From Entoloma clypeatum (Eukaryota > Basidiomycota > Agaricomycetes > Agaricales > Entolomataceae), in the NCBI GenBank assembly GCA_963565915.1, contig OY751485.1, positions 5,766,001 through 5,830,000 of the forward strand: 64,000 nt of DNA, read 5' to 3'. Made by a program: the position numbers and the translations under genes. The notes under the pieces are model-generated. The model saw only the letters and a program-made list of their open reading frames with translations. It was not told the origin of the DNA and made no database searches. Shown one piece after another: positions 41,387 to 52,905 of the stretch (its first letter is position 1; each line of letters starts with the position of its first letter).

Positions 41387-43105
41387 CTAACTGGCCGTCG
41401 ACCCAGACATCGATGGCACATCCGCCCACGGCGACCCCGACCCCCCACCAAGCATAGAATCAGGGTCTAACTTCAACGACACAGGTCGGTTGCGTGCGAC
41501 CTGGGGCGTGGACTCCTGCGCACACTCCTCATCGTCCTCCTCGACTTCTGCGTCTGGATCAAAGTTCCTGGGATACGGCGTGAGCGGAAGGGGAAGTGGC
41601 ACGCTTCCAGTGCTGAAAGATGTAGAGATAGAGTGGACGGTTTCTGGGGATGAGGTGAGGGCGGGAGATCCAGGAGTGGATTTGAGAGCCAGTTGGGAGG
41701 AGGTCCGGCGGTGGTGTGTGGGTCGTGACATGGCGAGGCTCGACGAGAGGAGGGATGGTTCGGATGCCGATGAAGGAATGAAGGTAGATGAGGAAGCGTT
41801 GGGACGTCCAATCCCCGGGCTGGAGGAGGATGAATCCGATCCCTTTATGTGCTCGTTCTGCGACTCGAGCAATCTGAGTGCACTCCGGAGAGCTTCCTTT
41901 TCAAGCTGGGCTTCTTTGAGCTCTTCCTCGGTGTCGGCGCGTTTGATGCGCTCTGTTGCCACCATCTTGTTTGCCTACGCGTCATTCCAAAATCAACGTC
42001 AGACCCGAATTGACCCAAAATGAAAGGAGAGCAAAGAGACTTACCTCCTCGAACAAAGCCTGCGACAGCGACTCCAATTCCTCCTCCAATGCCTCCTTAT
42101 CCTTCTCTGCTTTCTTCCGCTTCTGCCTCTCCTTCTCCAACTCCTCCTCCAACCCCTTCTCCTTCTCCCGCCCACCGCTCCCATGCATATGCAAAGGAAG
42201 CACAGGCAATGACGGCGAGTTGAGGTGCAGTACATTCGGCGACCTCGTATCGCTTACGTTCTGTAGCTGCGGCGTCCCAGGACGGCTCCCGCTCGCAGCT
42301 GAATTTGAGCTCGACCCAGTCGTGAACCGGAACTTGAAGAACCTGCTGGTTTCCTGCACCGCACCCGGCGTGCTTGAAACGATCACAGGGGAGCCAGCCG
42401 CGCTCGCACTGGTTGGGGTGGACACAGGTGTGGTGTGTTCCACAGCTCCCGACGATTCGGTGCTCTTCTGGTCGTGCGCGCTGGCCCTCCGCCACCCAAC
42501 ATCGCGTGCGTTTCCGGCGCTGTCCCGCTTCAATGCCTCTTCCAGCATCTCGTTGTTTGAGATGACGAGCTGCAGGTTGGACTTGGCGACGTTGAGCTGG
42601 ACTTCAAGGTCTGCTTGGGTTTTGTAGGCTTCGCTCAGCATCGATGACTTTGTTTGGTGGCATCGCGTGAGACAGAACACTTTTTACGTGTGATTATGAG
42701 GACGTACGACTTCACCGAGCCTGTCGATGAGCATATTCAGAGCGAGCTTTAGGTCCTCCTCTTGCCCGTGTGAATGGACACGTCTGGCATCGTGGAGTTC
42801 TTCCTCGACAGTGAGGAAAATCTGGTGCGATGGGTTCTTTTTCTGCGTCGCGTTGAGACTATCCGTGCGCCGACTAACGGGTTGAGCGGTTGCGCCTGCA
42901 TGCTTTAGGTTCAGAGTCGATGGAAAGTGGATCATCGAGTCGTCTTCTGCTTGAATCTTGAGATCAAAAACAGAAGAAGAATCTATGTTTGGAAGTAACG
43001 CACTCTAACGTTTCGCCTGCTTTTGTACCTTCTTTCTGTCAGAACGATCGCCGGAGCAGAAGGATGTGGTGGACGATGAGGAGGACTGTTATCGATGTGT
43101 GACAT
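41387..43105 (-). CDS. SEC2: SEC2-domain protein, Rab (Sec4/Rab8) exchange factor
   Basis: Exons on the minus strand: 43,105-43,010 (start tentative), 42,956-42,708, 42,647-42,045 and 41,974-41,387, all phase 0, giving about 511 residues. The signature SEC2p/Rabin coiled coil spans an exon junction: EALEEELESLSQALFEE joins ANKMVATERIKRADTEEEL. The LFEEANKMV core is shared with yeast Sec2 and Rabin8, which activate Sec4/Rab8 on secretory vesicles. Flanking parts are Ser/Pro-rich and acidic, as in regulatory tails. Introns use GTACGT...AAAG and GTAAGT...GTAG. The first intron (GTTAGA...CAAG) is the least certain; initiation could be at ATG 42,935. Confidence 0.82.
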
Positions 43106-43860
43106 GTTGTGACTGTACCATGGAACGCACGCTCTCCTTTGCGCTGGAGAACAGCGCTAAGAAACCGGTATATTGCATATTTCTCGCCCTCTGTGCTATG
43201 GTTTCTAATGATGTTTCATAGAGCGCGCGAAACTAACCGCCTTGATAAATGGGGTGACGGATGCAAAAGCAGAAATTGCACTCCAGAATCAAAGAGATAT
43301 ATGCACCCGTTAACATGGATGTGCGTACTTGGCTTTTCTTCCGGACATCTGAACGAATATCTTTGCTCATAGTATGAACCAGGCTTCCGCATGATTCTTG
43401 ACGCAATATTGCTCGCGTTGGCAGAGATCTCTCCTCAACCGACCAGTGCGGCGTTGCCATTCTCCCAGGGATGAAGATTGCTCAACGAGATGGGGTCCAA
43501 ATCTGCTACCCCGATTCGGGATATGAATAGTCGTTGACTGGCAATGTTGACTATGCGGTTATCGATGTGTGGGACTTAAGGTGAGCTCGATTATCTACAC
43601 TGGCACTCCATGGATTGCTTCATGACCCTGGTGGTTCCAGAGTAGACGCATTCGAGATTTTCAAAAGGTCGCCTATTCCTAGCTGAGGCCAAACGCCAGA
43701 GTCCCGAACAGAACCCTGGTAGTCTCCTATGTCCCCGAAGCTGTCAGTCAGGCGCTGAGGCCCGCGAAGTACGTTGAGCCCGCGTTACCTACTTTTTTCC
43801 CGTTCTTTAAAGCTAATCATTGCCTTCCAGTCTTTCCGAGATCCGTTTTTTGTCTATCTG
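43106..43860. other. Intergenic / unresolved region
   Basis: No convincing gene. The 43,700-43,860 stretch has splice-like signals (GCGAA followed by GTACGT, TTCCAG) that might belong to an upstream exon of the plus-strand candidate below. Confidence 0.35.
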
Positions 43861-43873
43861 ATGGCAAACATAG

Positions 43874-44166
43874 ATCTTCAAGTTCGAAAATGGGAAGCTG
43901 ACATACTATGAATCGCCATCACGCCGTCTGAGTCGAGATGTTTTGGAGAATCCTTACTTCAGCTCGTTCATGAACGGGGTAAGCTTTGCCCAAGTTCGAC
44001 ATTGCTCCTTGGCTCGCTTTGCTTCCACTCGATTACCGCAGACCGGCCGTCTGGCTGCACGGCAGTTGAAAGCCATCCACATGATCCACTTTATGCACTT
44101 GTACCAGTTAAGGCGGGTGCAGAGGGAGCTCTTATCAGCGGACTGGAAGTTGAGGGCCAGGGCCGA
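43874..44166 (+). CDS. Candidate exons of an unrecognised plus-strand gene
   Basis: A coding-like stretch (FKFENGKLTYYESPSRR, then DVLENPYFSSFMNG) ends at a good donor, GTAAGC at 43,980. After ...TTACCGCAG at about 44,040 the in-phase continuation reads TGRLAARQLKAIHMIHF and then RRVQRELLSADWKLRAR. Both boundaries fit fungal introns. The start and end are not resolved, and the downstream part collides with the minus-strand candidate at 44,167-44,620. No domain is recognised. Confidence 0.3.
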
Positions 44167-44620
44167 TCAGGAAGAATGTGCAGATGTCTCGTGGAGAGCG
44201 TCGCCGCCATCTACCTTCCAAGCCACCATCGCGTCCGGATCCGCCAGAACCTTTCCTGTCTTGAGCCTAGCCATTTCAACCTCCAACTGCTCAACGATTC
44301 GAAAAGCGTCAAGTGCGAAGGCTCCATCACCGTGGAATGGGGAGACGGGCGTGATCGTGAACAGTCTGAAAGAGACAGCCTCCTCTCCCGCACGCAGGGA
44401 GCGACGACCTCGACGACCAAAGGCGACGGCGACACCCCCTGGTCTCTTCACAAGAACCCCTCGCTCGCCTTCAACCTTCATCGTAGGAGCACCTATATGC
44501 GCACTCCAGTGCTCGATATCAAGCGCGGAAACTTACCAGGATGCGATGGAAGGCGAAGAAAGTAGGAATCGTTTCGGTCCACAGACGATGCCCGCCATAA
44601 CTGCAAGGGGTTGGAGACGA
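44167..44620 (-). CDS. Candidate 3' exons of an unrecognised minus-strand gene
   Basis: Two exons joined by a clean intron (GTAAGT...CATATAG, about 44,487-44,531). Upstream exon RASSVDRNDSYFLRLPSHP continues as GAPTMKVEGERGVLVKRPGG and ends DALHETSAHSS before TGA at 44,167. The spliced frame is open and reads protein-like (DAFRIVEQLEVEMARLKTGK). The 5' end is not resolved and no family is recognised. It may be real with the plus-strand candidate being its shadow, or the reverse. Confidence 0.35.
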
Positions 44621-44937
44621 GGTTCCCCGCCGCTTTGATCCTGAGTGTAACTTATTTCCGAGGTTGGAAACATATCCCTGAAATGAAGTACGAGTAAATT
44701 TGCCATGGAGTCGTCAAGTCAAGGATACAAAAGCTTGGCATATATGGTTCCATATTACATATTGAAAGCCGAAAACGTGGATAAAACAACAAGCAGATGA
44801 AAGGGGGTCATACAGTCGGGAAAGTGGGTAGACAACGAAAACCAACGATGATGAAGAATAAAATCCATCCAGTGCTCATGACGGCTTAGTGAACAAATAA
44901 GAAGCGGCATCTTTACAACGCCGAAATTTCGAGCATT

Positions 44938-45665
44938 TCAAACCCACTGCGCCTTGTCCCATCCTGGATCTTGTAAAAATGCACACAGGACTTTGCTTCC
45001 GGTCTAGCGTAGATACAACACCCATCAGCTCAAAAGAAAAAGGGAGGTGTGGCAAGACTAACCTGAAGAAGTGGGTGGCCCGCGACAATACTCAAAAACC
45101 GCTCCAGCCCCTCCCTCCGATTCTCAATGACCTCATCAGAAAAGCGGTTGGTGAAGACTTTCCCTGGAAGGGGCGGGATATTGACCCGAGTCGACTCATG
45201 TTCGAGGATGTCGCGAAAAGCCTCAAAGTCAGAGTAACGGCGGCGGACAAGAGAGTGTCGCAGTTTGAAGGCCGGGATATTGGTCTGATTGTAAATTTGA
45301 CGTTTTCGTGGATTAGATAGGATGAGAAAAGGAACAGCAGGCGTCGCACCTTGCAGACCACTTCATAATCCGTGTACATCTTCCTACCAAACCCTGACGA
45401 CAAAAAAATAGCAGTGTCGGACCCTCTTCTCGTGCAAAGGACGTCAAAAGTGAAACTCACCATGCGTTTGTGGGTTCCTCACTTCGATCTCAAGAAAGCT
45501 CTCGGGAACGCTGTACATGTCTTCGATCTGTAATGGTCCTATTTGGGTTGAAGGTACGATGGGATGTGGAGGCTCTGGGTTGGGGCTTACCGTCTGCTCG
45601 CGTCCGGTACTGTAGGCATTTTCGAATGCGCTGCTCCTGGCGAAGGGAGAGACGGTGGTGGTCAT
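44938..45665 (-). CDS. SNX3: Sorting nexin-3-like PX-domain protein
   Basis: Exons 45,665-45,461, 45,393-45,350, 45,284-45,063 and 45,003-44,938 give 178 residues with clean GT-AG introns. The PX domain is complete: [12 protein letters not shown] (about residue 57), [18 protein letters not shown], the phosphoinositide-binding RRRYSDF (97-103), PPLPGK (120-125) and RREGLERFL (139-147), ending [12 protein letters not shown]. This matches the short single-domain Snx3/Grd19 family, which binds PtdIns3P on endosomes and sorts cargo with retromer. Length is close to the usual 160-170. Start chosen at ATG 45,665 ([11 protein letters not shown]). Confidence 0.93.
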
Positions 45666-46020
45666 GGTGGGATGAGGACAGGACCGCAGTCGATGGGTGG
45701 AGGAAGAGTTCACCCGACTCCGAGTGGTCACATTTGTGATGTGGTGTGACTGATGCGGAGCTCTGCACGCTTACGATTTTCATCAAGCGAACTTTCACGA
45801 GATATGTGCCGTTCGTTGGCTTGCCCTGCTTTCGCCTCATTATCTATGTCATCTGTCGCTCGACGCAAACTTGAAACCATGGAGGGTCACACGACACACG
45901 TCATAATTTTCTAACAAACTTGCAAGGGGTAACCATGGTTGAATAAATAAACCGAATATTATATTATCATTATACCGATTGTCACCTAAAGGCCCAAATG
46001 AGTTTCAGATTCCCCGAATA
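45666..46020. other. Intergenic region between SNX3-like gene and lipase 1
   Basis: About 355 bp holding the SNX3-like 5' leader and the lipase 1 3' region. Nothing else is recognised. Confidence 0.5.
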
Positions 46021-47462
46021 TCATGTACAGAATACTGTTCCCATGCTGAGGTCCTGTTGGTTGAAGTAAGGACCTGGGTGGGAAAAAATCAATGACCCGA
46101 CAACGCCAAAAACCAGAACTACGATAAATACCCAGGTGGTTAGCGATGCTACCCATGAGAATTGTTGCAACAGACGCATCGCTGCATTGATCGTCAGAAC
46201 TGTTGTCAGAACCTAGCATCAGAATATATGATAAGCAAATAAAACAAGTGCGATCCTGGGTTGACAGGCGTTACCGTCACATGCAACAACTGTTCCATCA
46301 TCGAGGATGTGCTGTTTTTTCGTTTTTGTTTTCTGGTTCAGCCGAGATAGTAGAAGGAGAAGGCGGAAAACCACGCACGACTTCGCCTTTTGGGTGTTGG
46401 AAGCCCAAGAATTCACCCGGAATGATAGGGACGAGATCCTACACAGTCGTTCATTAACATTACCATATGCCTGAAGAATGCAAACGTATTACCTGTTTGT
46501 TATTCACTCGCTGAATATCCGATACCTTTGTTGCAAAATTAGATACGCGTTTCCCATGGAAAAATGATTCCGGCGCCTACCTTGGAGTTGAAGAACTGCG
46601 CAAATGATGAGTCGCCGACTCGAGGAGCTCCAAACGTTCTTGTGGTGACTGAAACGTCCTTAGGAAGGCGCAGTCGCAAGGACAGAGCTTCAAGGATAGA
46701 CAGAGCGCCACCCAACGAGTGGCCAACCTAAGTCAACTTCGATCAGCAGAAGACCATAAACGAATTCGAGATTTCTCACCGTCGTCACACTAGTGGCACC
46801 AGTGCTCGCCAACAGTTTCCGCACCTCTGCGAAGATAGCGTTCGCGGTTTTTGCATGCTGGTCACGGAAGCCCGTATGGACTTCGATACCGCTTGGCGCA
46901 TTGGGGAAAAGTTTCGAATCGAGAGTTCCCTTGAGTATTTTTGCGTCCGTCAAATCTGACTGGCTGCGTAGAAAAGCATGCGAGTTTGCGGATGTAATGG
47001 CAACGAGAGCATGACGGCTTACATTGCGATTGGATCAGTTCCCTCATGCGATACGACGACAGTGTTTCCGTCTGGCCAGAACCCAACAAAGTCTATTGAT
47101 GAAAGGCTCGTGAATACCGCACTCTGGTGGGGGCGGAGGAAGATTGCCCACAGTTCTGGAGGGTGTTACCGTCCCCGCCGATGAGGGTGGCATTAAAGCC
47201 AGGAAGCGCATCACAGGCCTCTGTGCATAAGATTTTCAGTCTAGTGCCCATTTTCAACAGCAATGATTAATGACTTACGACCGCACTGCCATCCCTTGAT
47301 TTTAGATGGGTCACAATACGCTACCCGCGCAAACTGCCCAAAAGGCACCAGGGAATCAACTGTAGTGGCGGAGACAGCCGTCGCACGGCGCTGAGACCGC
47401 ATCGGTAGAGCGCTGACGCCACCGAAAGCGAACGAGGCAAAAACTAGAGAAGACACCAGCAT
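46021..47462 (-). CDS. Lipase 1: secreted class-3 (Rhizomucor-type) lipase
   Basis: Ten exons: 47,462-47,279, 47,220-47,152, 47,092-47,023, 46,963-46,780, 46,727-46,581, 46,525-46,493, 46,438-46,379, 46,311-46,275, 46,212-46,132 and 46,073-46,021. All junctions are GT-AG and in phase; the product is 305 residues. It has a signal peptide (MLVSSLVFASFAFGGVSA) and a predicted prosegment, then FARVAYCDPSKI, FVGFWPDGNTVVVSHEGTD and the nucleophile elbow GHSLGGA with Ser173. Asp230 in DLVPIIPG and His287 in NHLGPYF complete the triad. The fold and length match fungal extracellular triacylglycerol lipases/feruloyl-esterase-like enzymes; substrate cannot be fixed from sequence. Confidence 0.93.
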
Positions 47463-47504
47463 CTTTGTAATCGGAAAGCTTTCCGGAAGGCGAGGCAGAC
47501 AAAA

Positions 47505-47655
47505 GAGAGGAAAAGAGAGGAAAAGTAAGGAAAGTAAGGGGCACCCAAGGACTAGCTTGGGAGGCTGGAAAGAAGAAAGGAAAAGGAAAGGGAAGGAAGG
47601 GGAAGGAAGGGGAAGGAAGACGAAGGAAGACGAAGGCAGACGATGAGGAAGGAAG
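47505..47655 (-). promoter_or_regulatory. Pyrimidine-rich leader of lipase 1
   Basis: On the minus strand the 150 bp upstream of ATG 47,462 is almost pure pyrimidine (repeats of CCTTCCTTCCCC and CTTTCC). Such CT tracts mark core promoters and transcription starts in basidiomycetes. Frames translated through it are low-complexity artefacts. Confidence 0.5.
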
Positions 47656-49078
47656 AGGAGGATTGGGTCCGTTAGCTTCTTGACGCAGAGACCTCGGTCT
47701 AGATATAGCTTCGCTCGACAATGCACCCGACGGCTTGTGATTCCTTTGCGACTTGGCTCTGCCGCTGCAGGATAACTAGAGCGTTGATGGCAGACACTCG
47801 ATCAACCACCCTCACGGTGCACCCTGCAAGAATTCAATCAGTCGCGATTCTCACCATGAAGCATAAGTTTCAATACCTGAATCCCTTGATTTGTAGTCGA
47901 GGTTATGGTATGGCAACAAGGAACGTCGCAGGATGAGCATGACGACGGGCGATCGTGACAGTTTAATGATCGTCTCTGTTGGGCAAGTTCCGTTCAAGGC
48001 AGGTTTCTAAAACCAGCAACTGGTACCGCTGAAGTTCGAGGCTTTAACCCACTGACAATCCACTGTAGGCTGCAAGCCAGCATGAGAACATCTATGTACA
48101 ACCAAATGAGTAGAGCTGGACCATCACGGACCTGCCAACGCATGTACATCCAGCAACATGAAGTTCGGCGATTAACGGAAGCAGTCGAGCTTGAACGCGG
48201 CGACTAGACACCGATGGGGGACTTCAAGTTCGGTTGCTGTTGCGCATCCGCGCTGGTGTACGGCCTTTGGATCCCTGCCACGTGTTCTGAGTTTCAATTT
48301 CGGGTGCATCTATGCTGCTCGCGTGGCAAAAACCAAGCAAGCATAACAACATCGCAAAATGTATGCCTTGGCCTCAGCGACGACGTCGCTGCCGTATCAT
48401 GTTCCTTATACATGGTATCTGGAAGTCTCCTCATCGTACATCGATTAAAAAAATTCCACACGCGTCGTCGGAAGTGAAAACACCAAACTGGGACGCCGTT
48501 TCCTTCCCTCTAAGTATAGAGTCACTGAGTACTTTTACTTACTCAACCGACCCATTGTTGTATAACCGTTTGTTCTGGGATTGTGATCAAACGTCCCGAA
48601 GACCGCAAAGGCTTATGGCGAATTTCTTGAATTTATAGGCGAACATCTTCAATTGTGACCAGAGGACGATGGATGGCCTCAGCCCTAACCTTGGCACTAG
48701 CTACTCGGATCCCCCAAGACCGTGGAAAGACGTCTGGTCCCTGGAAGTCCCTGGACATAGTACCCGTTTACTACGGCGGCGGCGGTCACGCAGAGTTACC
48801 TCCGGGTGTGTTGTACCAATGTGGTACATACCCCGTTAATGGTACAGCAGGTACAAAACCAACACATATGACGAACTCGCGCAGGACACCTGCAGCTGGA
48901 CGGGAAGGAAGTATGTCAGTGCACAAACCTTTCAAACAGACCGGGAAGTCCAACAAACGAGGATGTCAAGCGATCTGTACGAAACAAGAAATATAAACAT
49001 ATCATGGTTTTTGTTCCTACCATACACCAATACAGCGAAAGAAAAAAAAAGATGGTGATACAGAGAGAGAAGATGCGC
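47656..49078. other. Intergenic region between the two lipase genes
   Basis: 1.4 kb with only short unsupported frames. It holds the lipase 1 promoter and the lipase 2 3' region. No repeat or RNA gene is recognised. Confidence 0.5.
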
Positions 49079-50498
49079 TCATGTGCAGAAGTTACTGCCG
49101 ATGCTGACGCCTTGGTATGGTCCTAAAATCAAGATGATCGAATAAACAATGTGAACCAACAGCCGAAATGCGCACCGACGTGGTCAGCACTGTTACCATG
49201 GAAGATATTAGGAACGGAGTGGACAGTGCATTGAGGATCGGTCGCATTGTCATCGCCTACAGAAGCAGACGGGGATTACGATCCAGTGTCAGAGATGAAT
49301 ATAAACATGTTGACGAAAAGCCTACCAGCACATGCGACAACATTATTAGCACCAAGGATATGCTATTGGAGGTTGAGAATGCTTTTCAAACGAAGAGAAA
49401 TATACGAACAATTTCCCCTCCAGGGTATGCGAAGCCCCAGAATCTCCAGGGTAGGACGGGGATCAAGTCCTGCACCTCTATTAGCGATGGCTCAAACCGT
49501 GCCCGAAGTCATTAATAGACCACCTGCTTGTTGTTAACGCGCTGAAGGTTCAATGTCTACATTTCTAGTCAGCCTACTTCCGATAACAGATTTGGCTATT
49601 TCGGACAAACCTGAGAGTCGAAGAACGATACGAACTGGGGGTTACCCACTCGAGGACAACCAAAGGTATGAATGCTGATCGCGATAGACAACGGGAGCCT
49701 TAGCCGGAGAGAGAGGCCTTCAAGGAGAGAAATAGCGCCTCCCAAAGAATGGCCAACCTGGACGTAGGGGTCCATCATGAGTAGCATAGTGTTACCGATT
49801 TCCCGCATGACTTACAGTCGTGATGCTATTGGTACCTGTGTTAGCAAGCAGTCTTTGAACTTCGGAGAAAATTGCGGGCGCAGTCAGTGCGTGCTGGTTG
49901 CGAAAGCCTTGGTGGACTTTGATGCCGCTGGATGCTCCAGGAAAGAGAGTGGTGTCGAGGCCGCCTAGAATTGTGTCTATATCCGTCAAATTTGACTGTC
50001 TGGCTTAGACGATGTGAGAGAACAGTTAAAACTTCGCTTTTTCTCCTTACAGTTGGGAAGGATTGGTGCCTTGGTGGCCAACGACAATCGTGTTCCCCCG
50101 CGGCCAGGAACCAACAAAGTCTAGGGGTTATGGTACATCGTCAAAGAAGACATTGCGAGTCAGAAGACATGGGCTCACAGCGTTGGACCGCTTTTCCATC
50201 GCCGCCGACCAAGGACGGCTGAAATCCAGGAAGCGCATTGCAGGCCTCTGTCGTGAATCTTTTAAGGGAAGGCGTTTTCTGCCGCTCATGAAGCGACTTA
50301 CCACCACACTGCCAATTCCTAGTCTTAGACGTGGGACAATATGCTACGCGAGCAAATTTGAGCGTATGGGACGATGGCGGCCAGTTGAGTGGCACTCAGA
50401 GTGGTTGCTCGGCGTTGAAGAGAGGAAGACAGTTCCGTGGGCAGGGCACGGACGCAAGCCGAGGCCAGTAGACTGAGTAGGAAAACGGGGGTAAACAT
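49079..50498 (-). pseudogene. Lipase 2: tandem paralogue with one frameshift
   Basis: Exons 50,498-50,302, 50,247-50,179, 50,120-50,051, 49,999-49,816, 49,757-49,611, 49,556-49,524, 49,469-49,410, 49,362-49,326, 49,256-49,176 and 49,122-49,079. Exons 2-9 have exactly the lengths of lipase 1 (69, 70, 184, 147, 33, 60, 37 and 81). The signal peptide (MFTPVFLLSLLASACVRA), GHSLGGA, NNKQ-DLIPVLP and ADHVGPY are all kept. Exon 1 has one base too many at AAATTT (50,353-50,358) between PYAQ and FARVAYC, which shifts the frame before the catalytic domain. Everything else is intact, so this is a very recent pseudogene, an allelic lesion or a base-calling error. Confidence 0.88.
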
Positions 50499-51198
50499 TT
50501 CGAGGGACTCGTCGAGTCGTTCGGCTCTTCAATCGGGCGGGATGAGAGATATAGGAATCGCCCACGGGTCGTGTGATCTTGAGTCCATGAGGTGGAAGTG
50601 GCATTGGGTAAGGAGACCACACTGCTCTATGCGACTTTTAGACGTCTCGATGCCAGTGGTCCTTGATGGCGATAAGGGGAAGCTTGATTGGTTGTGAATC
50701 TGGAGTTGCCCCCGACACTAACATCCTCGGATGATGAACCGCGTTATGATGTGGCCCTGGGTGATAGAAAGCATGAACCCAATGACCTTCTGAGGTTCTC
50801 TACCGTTCTCTCGAGGCCATGGTAGGACACATTCAAGTGGACGATTTGAACGGGATGATATACTCTGTCGGTCAGGCGTCCGACTCAAGCGATGATGGGG
50901 GAGCTAACAATACAAACCCATTTACCTCAAAGCCCGTAGCAGCCGCCGCATCATAACCGGACAAAGTGGAAGTACCACGCGGTCCATTATTAATTAGCAT
51001 CCGCTTCAACTCGTGCGTTCTGCGATGTGGACTGCACATTGGTCAGTTACGTTTCGACCAGCCCGGATCTTATATTGATAAGGCAGCACGTAAAGTAGAA
51101 ACCAGGGAAGTTAAGTCCTCGTTTGACGGAACAGTACTACATTTTTACAAGCATATGTTAGACGATTGACGGCAAGGAAACCAAAGAAACTTAGGCGT
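50499..51198. other. Intergenic region
   Basis: 700 bp between the lipase 2 promoter and the MDR 3' end. No gene is recognised. Confidence 0.5.
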
Positions 51199-52905
51199 TC
51201 ACTCCTCAGCAACCAGGATCACAGCCTTTCCCTTGTTCTCCCCCTTCTGCACCGCTAATAATACATCACCTACTTTATCCAACCCCTTCGTGACGTCTTC
51301 CTTAAACTTCAGCTCGCCCTTAGCAAGCTTGAGAGGTACCACGCGGTAAAATTCTTCTTCATATTTGGGCTCAAGGTTCCAGACGATGAACCCCGTCATC
51401 GTCAGTGACCTCGACACAACGAAAATAAGGTTCTACATCAGGAGTACCGATCGTGTCATTGCCGTGGCGGTACAGGAGGTGTAAGGATGGCTGACCTCCA
51501 CAGGCTTCGCAGGTTTGTTATACCCTGTGACAAACGTCAGGGTATCGTCGTCAAGAATCGGATGGAAGATGGGTTACCAGAGATCATCCCACATTCCTAA
51601 AGTGCCTCATTAGATTGACGGCATGTCATCAGCCTCAGACAGACAAACTCACAATGAATCGACCAAAATCTTTCGAATATTTGAGAGCGAGGTCCAATGT
51701 CTCACCGCCCACGTTGTCCCAATACCTGGGTGCAGTGTCAGCGAAACTGGGAACCAGATCGCGCGACTTACACGTCAACAGAACCCTCTTTTTTCAAGAC
51801 TTCCTCGGTGTTCGTTGTCTTGTAGTTGAACGGAACGTCAGCACCGACCTCTTTCATGAAGTCAACTTTGTCATTAGATCCAGCGGATCCGATGACCTTG
51901 AGGCCGTCTTGCTTCGCAAATTGAATCACCAACCTCAGAAGTGAGCATGGCATCAAAATCTGTCGACCTCAATGGGGAAAGAACATACGATCCAACAGGT
52001 CCTGCGCGTAAGATTTACAGTCAACGGTCGCCGTTCGTGATTCTGATGAACTTCCCGGGGGACACATACCTCCTCCTGCAGTTATGAAGGCAGTTTCGCC
52101 CTGCCATCGATGGTTGAGTGATTAAACTCGCTCGCATAACACGATCAAACCTTCTTAGCTTTCGAATATTCTTTCCATCCCATGAACGCGGTCTTGCCTA
52201 GGATACGTTGTGATGCTGCCAGATCCGAGATATAATCGAACTCACCTGGCATTCCTGCAGCACCGACATAAACCGACCACGGCAGGTTCTCCTTATTTTC
52301 AAGAATCCTGTTCCCCTCAAGACTTCTGAAGATAGAATACTCCTGGTGCGCTATATGCGGTAGTCATCATAAATCGGCGCGTATGAGTGCTGAAAATGGA
52401 CGGACAGAAGTTAGGCCCATAAATGTGATCTCCAGGTTTGACTTCGTCAAGCTCTGAGCGAATCACGACACCGACACCGAAACCCGTTAACCTTCAAGGG
52501 TCGAAACGGCCTTCAGTACACGCCCACAATCATTTAAGTGGGAAAAGCAACTCACGGTTCTCCAAGTCTGAACGCCGGCTGTGCGGATGTCGCATAAGTG
52601 ACGTCATCAAGAGAGGGCCAATCAAAAACTCACGGCGTAGGACTTGATCTCTGGAGGCCTCATCCTTCCTCTCATGTACGGGTCGATTGATAACACGAGG
52701 GTCTTGACGAGGAACCCACCGTCAAGCGGGACTTTCTCGATGTCAATGGTTTTGGACTCGCTGTAAACGACGGTCTCTCCAGGTTCCGGATAATCTGTTG
52801 TGATTTTGTCTATGGATGCGCATGGCCCTGGACAAGGACTAGACCATGGGACTGACCGATTGGAATCGAATTGAACAAGACTTGAGCATTTCTGACGGGT
52901 GCCAT
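51199..52905 (-). CDS. Zinc-independent MDR oxidoreductase (alkenal/enone reductase type)
   Basis: Thirteen exons: 52,905-52,857, 52,794-52,634, 52,578-52,556, 52,491-52,406, 52,350-52,246, 52,197-52,151, 52,100-52,070, 52,001-51,989, 51,933-51,772, 51,725-51,653, 51,596-51,578, 51,524-51,496 and 51,432-51,199. All are phase-consistent, giving 343 residues, the usual size. The N-terminal domain has LSIDPYMRGRMRPPEIKSY, typical of the ADH_N_2/PTGR-alkenal reductase group. The nucleotide-binding core reads ITAGGGPVGSLVIQFAKQ and KVIGSAGSNDKVDF, then VYWDNVGGETLDLAL. No zinc ligands are seen. The expected reaction is NADPH-dependent reduction of an alpha,beta-unsaturated carbonyl. It lies on the same strand 1.2 kb downstream of the terpene synthase; participation in terpene tailoring is inference. 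Confidence 0.92.

Noticed and set aside
47241..47726. 161-codon frame extending lipase 1 upstream (LLFLPHRLPSSSF)
   Set aside because: Upstream part is the pyrimidine-rich leader; signal peptide analysis and the paralogue place the start at ATG 47,462, and the 3' part reads into intron 1.
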